DNA of 64,000 bases from Dolomedes plantarius (GCA_907164885.2 OU015492.1:198207960-198271959), one strand, 5' to 3'; positions 1 to 11,637 are shown, counted from the stretch's first letter. Numbers and translations: made by a program. The notes: generated from the letters alone by a model not told the origin.

Positions 1-1179
1 TTGTTCGCTTGCATTTTTTTATTTCGAGGAGGATAAATAAAACGTTAAGGAAAAGAAAATTTATTTTAATTACATAAATATTATGACAAACATATTTTGA
101 TATTCTCCGTGCAACATGTTTATTACTTCCCTACTCATTTATTATTGAAATAGATCATGGAAATTAAATTATATCCTATTCTGAAGAAATAGTACAATAC
201 GTTGCCATAGAATGAGATAAATTTACTTAAATTTATTAAACTCTTTAATGACCTTCATTACTTACTTAACATATTAATACTAATGTTTATTATTACTTTA
301 TTATCGCATTTTCAAAATAATATCTTAATCAAATAAGACAGCTGTTATATTTTTCCTACGAGATTTATTTTCATGATATACTTTTGAGGCAGAAACAATG
401 AATAAGCATTACCTTGATAATTAATAAAGTTCTGACAGAAATAATATTTTACGCTTTGTTATTAAGGCTGCAATAGTAATGAATGTATTTAAATAATATA
501 TTTAGTTTCATAAAGATTCAAACCTATCATTACACTTGCTATTAAATATTAATTAAAATTCTTGAAATTGAACACCCAATAGTTACTGCTTAAACATTTA
601 TTAACTGCCTTTGAGGAATTTTCATTTCATTATGGCAAGTAAATTCATCCGAACATTTACATTTCCGAGGCATTGCTTTTACTATTACGCACACTTGCTA
701 ACCATTTATGATTCCTTGAGGCAGGTAAGTTCATCGGGTATGTTCAAGCAATGTGTTGCAACCACCCTTTTGATGAGCTTTAACAACATTCAGACTGTAC
801 TATTCAGACTATATCAAAGTTTCAGACTGTATATTAAAGAAAGATATTCTATATTAGAACCATTACAGAATAGAGAAAATTCCAAAGATAATTCTTGTGA
901 ATATACCTGTATTGGATGATAAACTATTAGATACAAGGATCTATGCTGTGGGAAATATACGTTTCTGATTTTTAAAGTAATAACCCTTTTAAAATCTGTA
1001 GATGGATGTAGATGTTACTGATAGTATTAATTATAAAAACTCCAAAGCATTTCTAAAGAAAGGGAAACAAAATCACTGTTTTTTTAACATTGTGTGATGA
1101 AAATTCAAATGATTCATTTGTATGAAACATTTTATTAATAATCATAAAAATATTTTTGAACTTATAAGTAATATTTATG
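1..1179. other. AT-rich DNA without a recognisable gene
   Basis: No coding stretch here has a recognisable family or codon pattern. A 102-codon open frame at 611-919 shows no conserved motif and is probably chance. The segment ends where the long inverted repeat of the next element begins. Confidence 0.6.
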
Positions 1180-1586
1180 ATAGGTGATTCCTAATTCACG
1201 GTACAAACTTTAAGGGTTGGTACAGTACTCTGTAACTAACATTTATTGTACAGGAATGTATGGCGGCATGTGAAACGTTGAAGCACAAACGCAGGAAAGA
1301 GACATGAAAGGAAAGAATAATTACAAGATAAAAGAACTTTTTATATACCATGATTTTAAATTTTCTGTTGAATCCTATAAACTCGACAATTCTATGTGTT
1401 AATAAATGTTTTTTAAAAAATTTTTTTGATGAATCATCCCATCAATTTGAAAGAAATTGAAGTCAATTTTAAGTTAAATTGCTTTTAACTTTTCGTTCCC
1501 GTTCCTGCCGATAGATGGCTGCACCAGTAACCGAAACAAAATTAACTGAAAATGGATTCAAGTCGGCTTAAAGATGGCTAAAAGTA

Positions 1587-2020
1587 TGTAAGGTATACAC
1601 AAGATTCGATTCCCAAGAATCGAACTTTTGAGTGAATTAAAGAAGCTGCTTTAGATATGCTAATTTCGGCATACGCGCTTAGTATAAATACCACGCAGCG
1701 TCATTAATGAAAAGGGGAAGGTTGTTAAGGTTGAAAAGGTGTTATCCTGCGCTAGTGCTTAGCGGGCCAGAAGTTTACATGGCAGTACTGCTGGTTTGAC
1801 TTACTGTTCGTGAGTATAAAAATATATTGTTCTTGAAAGCTGTATTTATATTCCGTACAAGTAGTACGCATGCTTATTGCTGTAAAAGCCAATTATATGT
1901 GCAACGAATTCAATAAACATTGTTTCATGTATAAACTGTGTGTGGTTCAAATTCAAATAGAGAGCCACTTCAAATTATATACACCCAGGTCTGGATAAAA
2001 GTGAGCATAGAATCTCTATA
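1587..2020 (+). repeat. 5' LTR of the gag-only retrotransposon
   Basis: It begins TGTAAGGTATAC and ends near CTCTATA, and matches 4680-5114 almost base for base. It contains a TATA-like AGTATAAATACC around 1680 and an AATAAA-type polyadenylation signal (CAATAAACATTG) around 1911. These are consistent with a U3 promoter and an R/U5 end signal. The first ~110 bp are clearly related to the two LTRs at 54717-55754 (shared AAGATTCGATTC, GAATCGAACTTTT and ATATGCTAATTTC blocks). Confidence 0.9.
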
Positions 2021-2021
2021 C

Positions 2022-2034
2022 TGGCGCCCGAAAT
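2022..2034 (+). other. Primer-binding site of the LTR element
   Basis: TGGCGCCCGAA starts one base after the 5' LTR. A sequence starting TGG at this position is the usual complement of a tRNA 3' CCA end. The first 11 bases match the lysine-tRNA type of site, but the match does not continue, so the primer tRNA is uncertain. Confidence 0.65.
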
Positions 2035-2155
2035 TATATATACCCTAGTAGTTAGCGTTACATTTGTAACGAACAACATAATTGAAATTAAAAACTGTGT
2101 ACTGTGTACTTATATTGATAAAATTGTTGCAAGTACTTATATACTATTTAAAAAA

Positions 2156-2853
2156 ATGAGTGTTGTAGAACAAAATCCTGCTGGAAATTTCCCTCGGGTA
2201 ATTATGGTTCAGCAAATTGCGCCATTCGAAGCCACCTTCAATGGCGGCCCCTCAAGCCAATTCCTAAAGAAAATTGAGCATTACTTTCAGCAACAATGCA
2301 CCCCAGAGGGGGATAAACTTAAAATTGCTCTAGCCGCTTTAAGAGGTAGTGCATATCAGTGGTACACGTGTATGAAAAGCAGTAATCTGATTTTTGACTA
2401 TTCGTCATTCAAGCAACAGTTTCTTAGCGTTTTTCCAAAGACCTTTAATCAAAGTGAAATTGAAGCGGAAATTTATTCGCTAAGGCAACGTGAAGGTCAG
2501 AGATTTGCTACAGAAGATTAGATTTTGCTACAGAAAAGATTTCCAAGTGTGAGGAATATTTAGAAGGGGTAACGGAAGCGGTAATCTTAAAAATAGTTAT
2601 CCAACGTTTGAAGCCAAGTGTTCAAGATTTTTTAGATAATCAAACAATTACAAGCAAGGTTACCCTCCTTCAAGCTTTAGCTAACATGACAATAGGCATT
2701 TCTTCGCTACCCCGTACCGTCATTCAGGTACGAGAAGTTTTATACAGCCGCGCCAAAATTTTTCGCGAGTTTCAAACCAGCAGCGTAAGCAGTACCGCAG
2801 GCAAAATAATAGAAGCGCACGGCGTTATAATGAAATTAGTGCTCTTAAAGTAA
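2156..2853 (+). pseudogene. Gag-like protein of the LTR element, frameshifted
   Basis: The first frame (2156-2521, 121 codons, ATG start) resembles the retrotransposon gag/capsid fold. It has an N-terminal PFEATFNG-like patch, a LKIALAALRGSAYQWY helix typical of the family near residues 60-75, then a SFKQQFLSVFP segment near residue 90. Gag proteins coat the element RNA and build the cytoplasmic particle. The frame breaks at ~2520, where a short stretch (GATTTTGCTACAGAA) is tandemly duplicated. The continuation is in another frame at about 2540-2790, including 2608-2853. A further shift near 2795 leads into a basic patch (about RRYNEISALK) joined to the next ORF. I see no zinc knuckle. Confidence 0.65.
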
Positions 2854-2858
2854 ATAAT

Positions 2859-4142
2859 ATGGAAGCACCTTACTTGCACTGGCAAGTTGATTCACATGAT
2901 ATGGTTCAACCTGTTGAAACTGTGTGGTCAAATGTATTATTTTGTCCGAGTAGTAATCATTATTTTGAGAATAGTGAAAGTCAGGGTATTTTTGTGGCTT
3001 ATAAAGAAAGTGAGTCTAGCTGGAATAATGCGGTAATTCCAGTACAAATTTCTGAAAATAGTGCCGATACTAATGCTAGTGGTTTAGAAAATAAATCATC
3101 GGACACTTCTATTAATGCTATACCTGATATTATCAATGCTATACCTGATATTTTAGATGATATTCACACATCTGTTAATGAAGGAAGTTTAGTAGATGAC
3201 GAAGTATGCGTTACGGAAGTTAGTGAATACTTATTAGTTGACGATAATAAAAATTCTTTAAACGATAGTAGGAACTCGCTAGGTAATGATGATATTATTT
3301 CAAGTTTCCATCCGAATGAGGATTGTGTAGGCCAGGTTGATAATATGGTTTTAAATAAAGTACATGAAAACCATACTGAGAGTCAGGATGAAAAGTTGAC
3401 ACAGAATTATACTGTAAGTAGTTTAGCTGATGCTTCGGAAGTTATAGACGTAGGTTGTATTAAAACGCACCAGTACGAAAAGCTTAATCTTCCTAAAACT
3501 GAAGCAGTGTTAACGAATATAACTGATAACGATTCTGATGTCGCAAGTTTCAAAGAGACTTTTTCGTCAAAAGAGGATAAAACTAAAGTTAAGGGGGATA
3601 AAAAACGAGAAAAAGCGCCTTCAGGTTCCAGCATTAAAACTGCTAATACTGAAGTAATTAAGGCGGTAAACAAGAAGTCGTATAAGCACAAATACGAAAA
3701 GCAGAGTCAGGTTGTTGAAAAAATAGAATCTGCATTAAAATCTAATACCGATACAAGCAAAAGTACGAAGCAATGTAACGTGTGCACTACAAAAACTCTA
3801 TCAAAGGATGAAAGTGGCACACATAAGGTACACAAGGTTATGAAAAGGATAGATGACAATTTTAAAGCTCCTTTGCATAAGTACAGGAAACGCAAGATAT
3901 CAGCCGCCCAGCAAGGTTGGCCTCCTCCCAAGAGACCTCCTGTCCATCGTCAAGCCGGACCAGCGCCTCAGGACCTACGACCTGCTGCACAAAGGATGCC
4001 CACACGGTCAACGAACCCCTTTACTAGGACTGCGACCATCAAGAGAGGTTCCACGGATTGGATAGACTGGTGCAAGGAAGTTGCTGCATTCATGAGGAAC
4101 AAGTCTTGTATCAACTTTCTTATTCTAACTCCCACCCTTTAA
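2859..4142 (+). CDS. 427-aa acidic ORF of unknown function in the gag-only retrotransposon
   Basis: I do not recognise this protein. The frame is open upstream of the ATG at 2859 (from ~2795), so it may really be the C-terminal part of gag. The first ~230 residues are rich in Ser, Asn, Asp and Glu and look disordered; a short tandem repeat (two copies of NAIPDI) sits near residue 90. Residues ~245-310 are Lys-rich. The last ~75 residues change character to Pro, Arg and Ala with an AAQQGWPPPKRPP patch. This tail is GC-richer than the rest and may be a separate captured piece. No protease (D-T/S-G) or polymerase motif is present. A long open frame within a full LTR element suggests recent selection or recent insertion. 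Confidence 0.5.
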   Translation: MEAPYLHWQVDSHDMVQPVETVWSNVLFCPSSNHYFENSESQGIFVAYKESESSWNNAVIPVQISENSADTNASGLENKSSDTSINAIPDIINAIPDILDDIHTSVNEGSLVDDEVCVTEVSEYLLVDDNKNSLNDSRNSLGNDDIISSFHPNEDCVGQVDNMVLNKVHENHTESQDEKLTQNYTVSSLADASEVIDVGCIKTHQYEKLNLPKTEAVLTNITDNDSDVASFKETFSSKEDKTKVKGDKKREKAPSGSSIKTANTEVIKAVNKKSYKHKYEKQSQVVEKIESALKSNTDTSKSTKQCNVCTTKTLSKDESGTHKVHKVMKRIDDNFKAPLHKYRKRKISAAQQGWPPPKRPPVHRQAGPAPQDLRPAAQRMPTRSTNPFTRTATIKRGSTDWIDWCKEVAAFMRNKSCINFLILTPTL

Positions 4143-4679
4143 TAAAACCGAACCAAATTGGTTTGAAATTTCCCATTGTATATACTGTGTAAACATTTTG
4201 AGGGGAAGGAGTGAGCCACTGAAAAAAAACGGCATACTGTTGTTTTATAAATTTTTGAAGGGGACATGTAGTGACTAGGAAAAAAACATACTGCATAATA
4301 TAATAATTAACTAACTAACATACTAACTTCACAAAACATAACAAATATGCATTATAAATTGGGGGAGAGCAGATACAAACAGTCAAGAAATGTCATGCTG
4401 TGCAATTGTGTTGACACTTTTAATTAATATAGATCTTCTAGGGCGCAGTTGGCAGCCCAGTATCCGCAACTCTGCAAATCCACTGTTTGATGGTGTCACC
4501 TGGACCCTTCGGGGTTAGTTTTGTAAAATGGTAGTGGCGTTTTTCCTCCACACAACGTGTGGAAGGTTTTTTTGGCTTTGCCACCCATTATGTAAAAAGT
4601 CAGACCAGCACGCGTTTTCAATTAGTTAACTGAAGCCGTTCAGACCTCAGTTACCTAATTTTTTTTCGAGGGAGGCCAG

Positions 4680-5114
4680 TGTAAGGTATACACAAGATTC
4701 GATTCCCAAGAATCGAACTTTTGAGTGAATTAAAGAAGCTGCTTTAGATATGCTAATTTCGGCATACGCGCTTAGTATAAATACCACGCAGCGTCATTAA
4801 TGAAAAAGGGGAAGGTTGTTAAGGTTGAAAAGGTGTTATCCTGCGCTAGTGCTTAGCGGGCCAGAAGTTTACATGGCAGTACTGCTGGTTTGACTTACTG
4901 TTCGTGAGTATAAAAATATATTGTTCTTGAAAGCTGCATTTATATTCCGTACAAGTAGTACGCATGCTTATTGCTGTAAAAGCCAATTATATGTGCAACG
5001 AATTCAATAAACATTGTTTCATGTATAAACTGTGTGTGGTTCAAATTCAAATAGAGAGCCACTTCAAATTATATACACCCAGGTCTGGGTAGAAGTGAGA
5101 TTAGAATCTATATA
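4680..5114 (+). repeat. 3' LTR with preceding polypurine tract
   Basis: It starts TGTAAGGTATAC, matching the 5' LTR throughout with scattered substitutions, mostly in the last 30 bases. The purine tract GAGGGAGG at ~4668-4675 lies five bases upstream, where plus-strand priming would be expected. The base after the LTR starts the AGTA target duplication. Confidence 0.9.
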
Positions 5115-5369
5115 AGTATGAAAAGAATGCATTGTAATCGTGTTCTTAGCTATTCTAAAAGTTCCAAATGTCTAGCTAGTCGGGAAGTTAGTTAAAAATC
5201 GATTGCAAGATTTGAACTGGACACAAACACACAAACAAACGAGAAAGCGAGTTAATGAAAACATGTAAAAAATTGACAGCGACGTTCACAAGTGCTATGT
5301 TAACAATAAGTGCTCAAAATTACGTACAACAACAAAAATACATATTTGGCAGCGTCGATGGAGCGAGTT

Positions 5370-5780
5370 TCAAAGTACAGTTTCAAAGATGCCAGGTATT
5401 TCACGCACACTTGCAGCATCAACGAATATTCGTGCGACGAAATCTTCAACAGAGTGAACTGGAATGGCATATAATACGAGACTCTTCAGATGTCCCCATA
5501 AGAAGTTGTCGAGGGTCAATAAATCAGGCGATCGGGGTGGCCAAGGGACTGGTCCAGAACGCCCCAAAAGTGGCATCCATGTAATTGCACACAACAGTGC
5601 TAAAATGGAATGGCACCCCATCATGCTGACACCACAGTCGGTAGGAACTCGTCTATGAGGAAAGCGCTCCTGATACATCTCTGCCGTTATCATTTGCACA
5701 GCCGTACATGAGATGCATGTCTGCTGTTTCCCATCACGGACGACATCACAATTTAGAATGACATTTTCCCGAAAATGCAT
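5370..5780 (-). pseudogene. Mariner/IS630-type transposase C-terminal relic
   Basis: The minus-strand frame contains the catalytic-core end WPPRSPDLLTLDNFLWGHLKS (residues ~79-99), the usual third-acid region in this group. A downstream HSVEDFVARI...VREIPGIFE segment follows, typical of transposases abundant in insects and spiders. The residues before it fit a decayed MQERFP..RVPT upstream region. The first two catalytic aspartates are not recognisable, and the frame is only 136 codons against ~340 expected, so it is a remnant. It lies centrally between the two long TIRs, which fits its role as the element's own transposase. A plus-strand open frame over the same bases is a shadow. Confidence 0.75.
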
Positions 5781-6407
5781 AACGTTTATGAGCGGGAATC
5801 CACCACCTTCTCTCTATCGTCAACGGAACCAAGCGATCATTCCATTTTCACAATGTTTTTATTAACTTGCTTTCTTGTTTGTTTGTGTGTGTGTGTGTGT
5901 TTGTCCCTTACAAATCTTACAATCGATAACTAACTTGCCGACTAGCTAGACATTTGAAACGCTGAATAGCTCAGAACACGATGACAATGCATTTTTTAAT
6001 ACTTTTAGCCGTCTTTAAGCAGAATTAAATTAATTTTCAGTTATTTTCAGTTAATTTTGTTTTGTAGACTGGTGCAGCCATCTGTCGGCCGGGACGGGAA
6101 CGAAAAGTTAAACGCAAGTTAACTTCCAATTAACTTCATTTTCTTTCAAGTTGAGGGGATAATTCATCAAAAAAAATTTAAAAAACTATTTATTAATACA
6201 TAGAATTGTCAATTTTATATGATTCGACAGAAAATGTAAAAACATGGTATATAAAAATTTCTTTTTATCTTGTAATTATTCATGTATTTTTCCCGTGTTT
6301 GTAATTCAACGCTTCACCTTCCCCTATAAATTTCTATTCAATAAATTATTGTTAGAGTGTAGTGTACCAACCCTGAAAGTTTGTACCATGAATTAGTAAT
6401 CACCCTG

Positions 6408-6916
6408 TCTATGTTTGCGTTCTTGTATGTGTGTAATTTAATGCGTATGTAATAGCAAACGTTGCATCAATGACAGAACAGAATATTTTCATTGAAGAAA
6501 ATATCACTTTTTTGCTGTCTAAACCCCATACGTAATTCGTATTCGTTCATTCTGACTGAGTAGCAAAATGTTATAGTAGAGTTTCAAATCAGCCAGCAAC
6601 TCAAGCGTAATTCTTTTCATATCATTCATCTTTTTCGCTCTAAATGCCACCATATTTCAAATGAAAATTTCAAAGGTAAAAATATCAATGCGGTAAGTTT
6701 CATTCAAAGTCTAATAAAGAAAAAAAATCTGGAAATTTTATATTTGCATTCGGTTAACTTAAAAAGGAAGGTTCAGGGACTTATGCATTTATTTTATATT
6801 TGCCAGTCAAATGTAAAAATGGGATATATTTTGAACAAATAAGATATACTTTTTGGTGAGAATTAATTAAAATATTATTTAGAGTACTTTTGTAATTTTT
6901 AATTTTAATTGCCCTT
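6408..6916. other. AT-rich DNA, nothing recognised
   Basis: There is no open frame with family resemblance and no clear repeat between the mariner-like element and the CA/TA microsatellite. Confidence 0.5.

Positions 6917-7004
<88 letters not shown>
6917..7004. repeat. Compound microsatellite (GC)n(AC)n(AT)n
   Basis: A short GC-alternating stretch passes into ~22 CA repeats and then ~16 AT repeats. The next element begins directly at its end. Confidence 0.95.
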
Positions 7005-7006
<2 letters not shown>

Positions 7007-7754
7007 TAAAAAGAACTAACTGCCGCCGCCGCCGCTGTCAAAAGCTTGTCACTCTATCTCCTCCGAAACCGCTGGGGGTATAGGGTCGAGACCGATACCA
7101 ATCGATGCAGAACAATGTGGGGAAGAAAGTAAGACATGTCTCATATTCGTCGGACTTTAAGTTTTTTTTTTAATTTTATGTTTTGTGGGAAAATATTGAC
7201 TTTTTCATGTTCAGATTACGATAACTCGCCAAAAAAGGATCGTATAATTTTTTTTTTTTACAATCTAAGACTACAGACATTTCTCCTTCAAACAAGACCT
7301 CATTTGTTTAAAAATAATTTAAAACAGACTGATATTTTTATTGAAATTGAAAACCCTTTTTTTGGAAAAATTTATGCGTTTCGAGATATATAAATTCTAT
7401 GCTCTCAGACTTATTATGTTACAAAGAAAATATTTATATCAACTGGAAGATGAAAGCTTTCTCATTCATATAAACTTCATTTCAAGTCTCTATCTTAAAA
7501 TTTCGATTTTTAATTGAATTCTAAAGAAATACTTCAAAAAAAATCTTCTCATTAGCTTCCTTTGAAAGAAGAACCAATTTTTCACCCATTCATTCATTTC
7601 GTCTGGCTTCATCCATTTCGTCGGGAGGGGGGGGGGGTGGAAGCTTCAACTGTAAACAAATGAATGACTCAATCGCTGTAAAAAACTATTGAGTCATTCA
7701 TTCACTTGATTCACCAGAGGAGCGAGCGTAGCGAGGCTAGGGGCGAAGCCCCTA

Positions 7755-7755
<1 letters not shown>
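7005..7755 (+). mobile_element. Helitron- or Helentron-like non-autonomous element (candidate)
   Basis: The 3' edge carries a perfect GC-rich hairpin (CTAGGGGCGAAGCCCCTAG) ending in CTAG and followed by T, preceded by a GGAGCGAGCGTAGCGAGG stretch. A terminal hairpin plus CTRR|T is the hallmark of Helitron-type 3' ends. The segment is bounded on both sides by AT microsatellites, a setting often seen for Helentron-derived elements. The 5' end (TTCTAAAAAG, then a CCGCCGCCG run) is less convincing, because the expected A|TC junction is not exact. No Rep or helicase coding is present. A G11 run sits at ~7626. Confidence 0.5.

Positions 7756-7790
<35 letters not shown>
7756..7790. repeat. (TA)n microsatellite
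   Basis: An uninterrupted TA tract follows directly on the CTAG end of the preceding segment. Confidence 0.95.
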
Positions 7791-7793
<3 letters not shown>

Positions 7794-8112
7794 TGAGGGT
7801 GGTGGTATATTTAGAAAGAAATATTTAAATTGTGTATCGTGAAATAGTCCAATATTTTGTAAAGAAAGTTCCAAGTATAAAAATGTCTTCACCTTGATCG
7901 AAAATCATCATCAGATGACTAGAAGTGTGTCTCAAATACATGGGTTTTAATAAATTTAGTCGACACATTGCTATAAAATGTAAAAAATGGTATTTTACAA
8001 TATTGTAAATCATATCTTCCACTATTTACATATTTATATATATTTTAACAGTGTATATTTAGAAGTCTATTTCATTATTTGCATTTCAATTTTTTTATTT
8101 AATATTGAAATT

Positions 8113-8220
<108 letters not shown>

Positions 8221-8382
8221 ATGTTAAAATTTTGACGCATATTTTCACTTTTCTGTCTAATTTTTTACTACTTGCCCAAGCGATACAGACTGGGTTTGGT
8301 GCACTGCCAAAATTATAACCCTCTGCGCTCGACATTTGCTTTCCGGAAAACCGTTATGGAGGAACGTAATCCTACGTTAAAT
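8221..8382 (+). repeat. Dispersed repeat, copy 1 (second copy at 39430-39645)
   Basis: It shares long blocks with 39430-39645 in the same order and orientation: GTACTTTTCTGT-like, GCGATACAGACTGGGTTTGG, CCAAAATTATAAC, and ATGGAGGAACGTAATCCTAC with a following GTTAAA. Both copies directly follow a TA/TG-rich microsatellite. No coding capacity is seen and the class is unknown. Confidence 0.75.
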
Positions 8383-11300
8383 TTGAAAGTATAATTTTAT
8401 ATGATTATAAAATAAATTTTTTTTTTTTTTAAAAACACTGCAAAATAAAAGGTAGTGGATTGTTGAAACTGTGCGAACATTTAGTTACATTAAAATAGAC
8501 AATTGTTGTTTTATAACCAAAGCTAAATTTCGATATTTTTTTTTCTAATGTAGTGAGCATTTCTCCTTCGACATCCCCCCATTCCCCACCATTAATTTCT
8601 TTGTTTCTTTATTGTAGATGTATCACCGTATAAGTCACTCCCTATGAGCAGTCAGCAAAAGAACATCCATCTCAGTCCTAATTTAAACACGAGCGATCTC
8701 CCTGAACGCTTGGGATGGTACCCACGATGCAATGCTTATAATACAACGTCTGTTTCAAACTCGTCCCTAGAGTAACGTTATAAATCAATTTTTGAGAGAC
8801 TCCAGTGGAAGAACCAAAGGATTATTTAGCATTTGAAAATGTACAGCCCGCACGAACATTACATGCCGAGAGATACTGGAATGATAAATATAGATTAGTC
8901 CATTTCTCAATCAGACAATTCATGGATATTTATGCAACACAATAGTTTGCAACTCATTATCTTTACATAGATCGATACAAATAAATATGGCACAAGTAAA
9001 TCCATTGATCATTCTTTAAACTAATTTTAGTCGCCTTGTAAATCAACTGTTATTGGAAGTGATAAAAGTTTAGCATTTTAAAGAATAATGTTCTAAATTG
9101 TTTTTAAAAAACTGCCATGAGTTTGGATTACATTTTACCTCTAGAGCAGCAATATGTTTACACAGACATTATCGCGGAAAGATATTTAAAACTAGGATGG
9201 AAACAACAATTAATTTCTTTAGAATTATTCAATTTTTAAAAAGGACGTTTAATCCTTTAGCTCTATATACATTTTCTTCTTGTAAGATTTTTCTAAAAAG
9301 GGTATTAAAAAGGATTTTTTTTGCAATTTGTTTTGAATCTAAACATAAAAATGAAATAATATTCAATTAAAGTTTTACATTAGCGAAGGAAATCACAGAC
9401 GTTTTGTATTAGGCAACCGGTTACAGTTTAATCCCCTTAGAGGGAAATTCATTTATATTGCGTAAAACAATACCACTTTGAAAATATTTTAAAACATTTT
9501 TGATAAATTGTGTTGCTATCTAAAGATCTTATTTTGCTATAGTTAATTTTTAAGCTAATAATATAGAGAAATGGATTAAATATTTTATTATTCTTAAAAT
9601 AATGCCTCTTTCCTAAATGGTAGTATATAATTTAAGATTCGAGTTCTTGGAATGTGTATTTTTGACATAGGCATGTTTACAGATGGAAATGATAAAACAA
9701 ATTGTAACGTAATTTCATAAAAGCTAATGAATATAACTAAAGTTTGCAAATCAAAATTTAATGCAAAGCTTTAAGCGTTTACAACAACAGTATTTTTTGA
9801 ATGAACAAATCATTTTCTTCTGAGTAAAGAAGATTTATAAAGTTAAATTAATACTTACATGAGTTTCAGGAAGTTTATGGAAAACTCCCTCAGAGTCAAC
9901 ACTTCTTCAACTAACTTCACAATAAATTTAAAAAAAAAAATTAATTTATTCAGCGGTTGAAGAAGTGTTGATTATAGAAATACTTACATATTTTTTTATT
10001 GAAAGAAGTCTCGGTGTAAATATTGCTATGCAGGAGCAGAAATAACGCAGTGAAGCAGCGTTTCGTCCTATTTTATCACGTTGCGAAAGTTTGTAAACGA
10101 ATGAAACTGTAGCTCTGAAAGACAAATATTTTTATATTTAAATGTGGTTGAAAGGCTCAGTTCCTCGTAAACATTGAATCAAAACGAGAGAAAGAGGTAA
10201 AATCTGCTGATCTTCCGTTCTTACACGTGTTGAAGTTGACCGAGTGTTTGCAAGCTATTTCCTGGAAAATGATTTTTTCTTTTGATAGGAAAGTTATGCC
10301 TTCAAAGCTATTTTGTCGTATTAATTTATTTTCAAAAATCTAATAATTAGTATTTCTTACATGGCGTTAAAATTTTGGGATTTTTATAATCCTCTCATAA
10401 AAAAAAACATTGTTGAGTTTCATATTTAAAAAAATCCAAATCTTTACCAACGATATAAAAACACTGATATTTAGGTAATGAAAACAAAGTTTCTTATAAA
10501 TTTCACAATCACCCCAGACTTCAAAAATAATTAATCATATTTTTAAGGGTACAATATTTTCCAATTACAAAACTTAAAACCTGCCACAAAGAAATTTAAT
10601 TTATTAATGATAATTAAAAAAAGTAAGGTATTTTTCTTAGATTCTAAGCAAGTAAAGTTTAAGGAATAATAAAACTGCAGTGTCTGGTCCCTAAAAACAA
10701 TACAATATTTCAAAAATTCGAGTTATTTTCTTAAATGTGTTTAATTAATTAGAAAACATTTTTTGTACTAAGTATTTCTTTTGTAAAATAAAAATGTTTT
10801 TTAGTAAAAATTCTTTTGAAAGCAACGAGATCAAGAATAATATTAACTAAACACGGGAAGAACACTTGACTAATACCAGAATAAAATTTTTAAAAGCGGT
10901 TGCTATGTGTTTCGAACTAATCAATGATTCTTCATCAGGCCGAACAGCATTCGTGTGGTTGTCGTAACAACAATGGACTAATTTGTGCAATCATTTGCCC
11001 AAATTTCTATAAATTTAACCATCTATGAAAATTTGCGCTTCATGGTTGTAATGTGGTATTGAAGAATTGTATTTTACCTAATTATTTTCCACAAATATCT
11101 ATAAGTCATATGAACTAAACAATTTATGAGTATACATTTTTTGAGCTGTTGAAGCTAACGAAATATTAATTAAAAAGTAATTTTGTATTTCTTAAACATA
11201 TTTTACTAAGACATATATGAATAAAAAACGCAAAATATTTATACAAGTCAAAATGTTTAACTCTGACATTATAATCAAGGTAATGAGAAAGAAATACTGC

Positions 11301-11635
11301 TTCTTATTTATGCCCATGGCATTCCACAAAGAACATTATACAGTGGTCCCCGAGAAAACTAGGGGATACGTTCCGTGGCACAGTAAACCACGTTATACGA
11401 ACCACATGTGTTATGTATGATCTAAAAGCATCCCCCGAAAGATTATGTACGATTTTGCTTCTGCAGACGGAGATGCGTTTATACAGGTTTAAACATGTCT
11501 CAGGGCTCAACCCCTGATCGCGAATTGCTAAAGAAGATGAATCTATTGTTTACCGACTATTAATTAAGTTCTATTAAAACTTAAAAGTTTTAAATAAATA
11601 TTCTCTATGTAAAGAAAAAAACTTGGGTACTGAAG

Positions 11636-11637
<2 letters not shown>
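8383..11637. other. 3.2 kb of AT-rich DNA with no recognisable gene
   Basis: The few open frames (for example 9098-9370) are short, AT-driven and without motifs. The only structure noted is an inverted repeat at 9897-9972. Confidence 0.5.
9897..9972. repeat. Imperfect long hairpin with 16-bp outer stem
   Basis: TCAACACTTCTTCAAC on the left is the exact reverse complement of GTTGAAGAAGTGTTGA on the right, about 44 bases apart. An inner AATAAATT/AATTTATT pair could extend the stem. This may be a small fold-back or a hairpin RNA; nothing proves expression. Confidence 0.5.

Larger units (their letters stand above)
1587..5114 (+). mobile_element. Gag-only (non-autonomous) LTR retrotransposon
   Basis: Two LTRs of ~434 bp, nearly identical by eye, flank ~2.66 kb. 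A primer-binding site follows the 5' LTR and a purine-rich tract precedes the 3' LTR. A 4-bp target duplication AGTA stands at 1583-1586 and 5115-5118. The insertion lies inside the left TIR of a DNA transposon. The matching position in the right TIR is uninterrupted, so it serves as an empty-site control. The interior encodes a gag-like frame and a 427-codon acidic frame. I see no protease, reverse transcriptase, RNase H or integrase motifs, so movement would have needed enzymes from another element. Confidence 0.88.
1180..6407 (-). mobile_element. Mariner/IS630-like DNA transposon with ~560-bp TIRs, split by an LTR retrotransposon
   Basis: The left arm (1180-1586, continuing at 5115-~5266) is the reverse complement of the right arm (~5850-6407). 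The outer ends read about AGGTGATTCCTAATTC on the left and AGGGTGATTACTAATTC on the inverted right end. The shared landmarks run in the same order: GGTTGGTACA near the tip, a GATGGCTGCACC-like block, the insertion point of the LTR element, then GCTAGTCGG and a CA-rich stretch. The core between the arms is only ~580 bp and holds a transposase remnant on the minus strand. TIRs of this length are far above the ~30 bp of classical mariners but occur in several IS630/mariner groups. The element is dead, because the transposase is decayed. Confidence 0.8.

Noticed and set aside
611..919. 102-codon open frame
   Set aside because: Low-complexity AT composition, no motif and no relatives recognised; it fits chance expectation.
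5255..5584. 109-codon plus-strand open frame
   Set aside because: It overlaps the minus-strand transposase relic in the antisense direction; it has no motif of its own.
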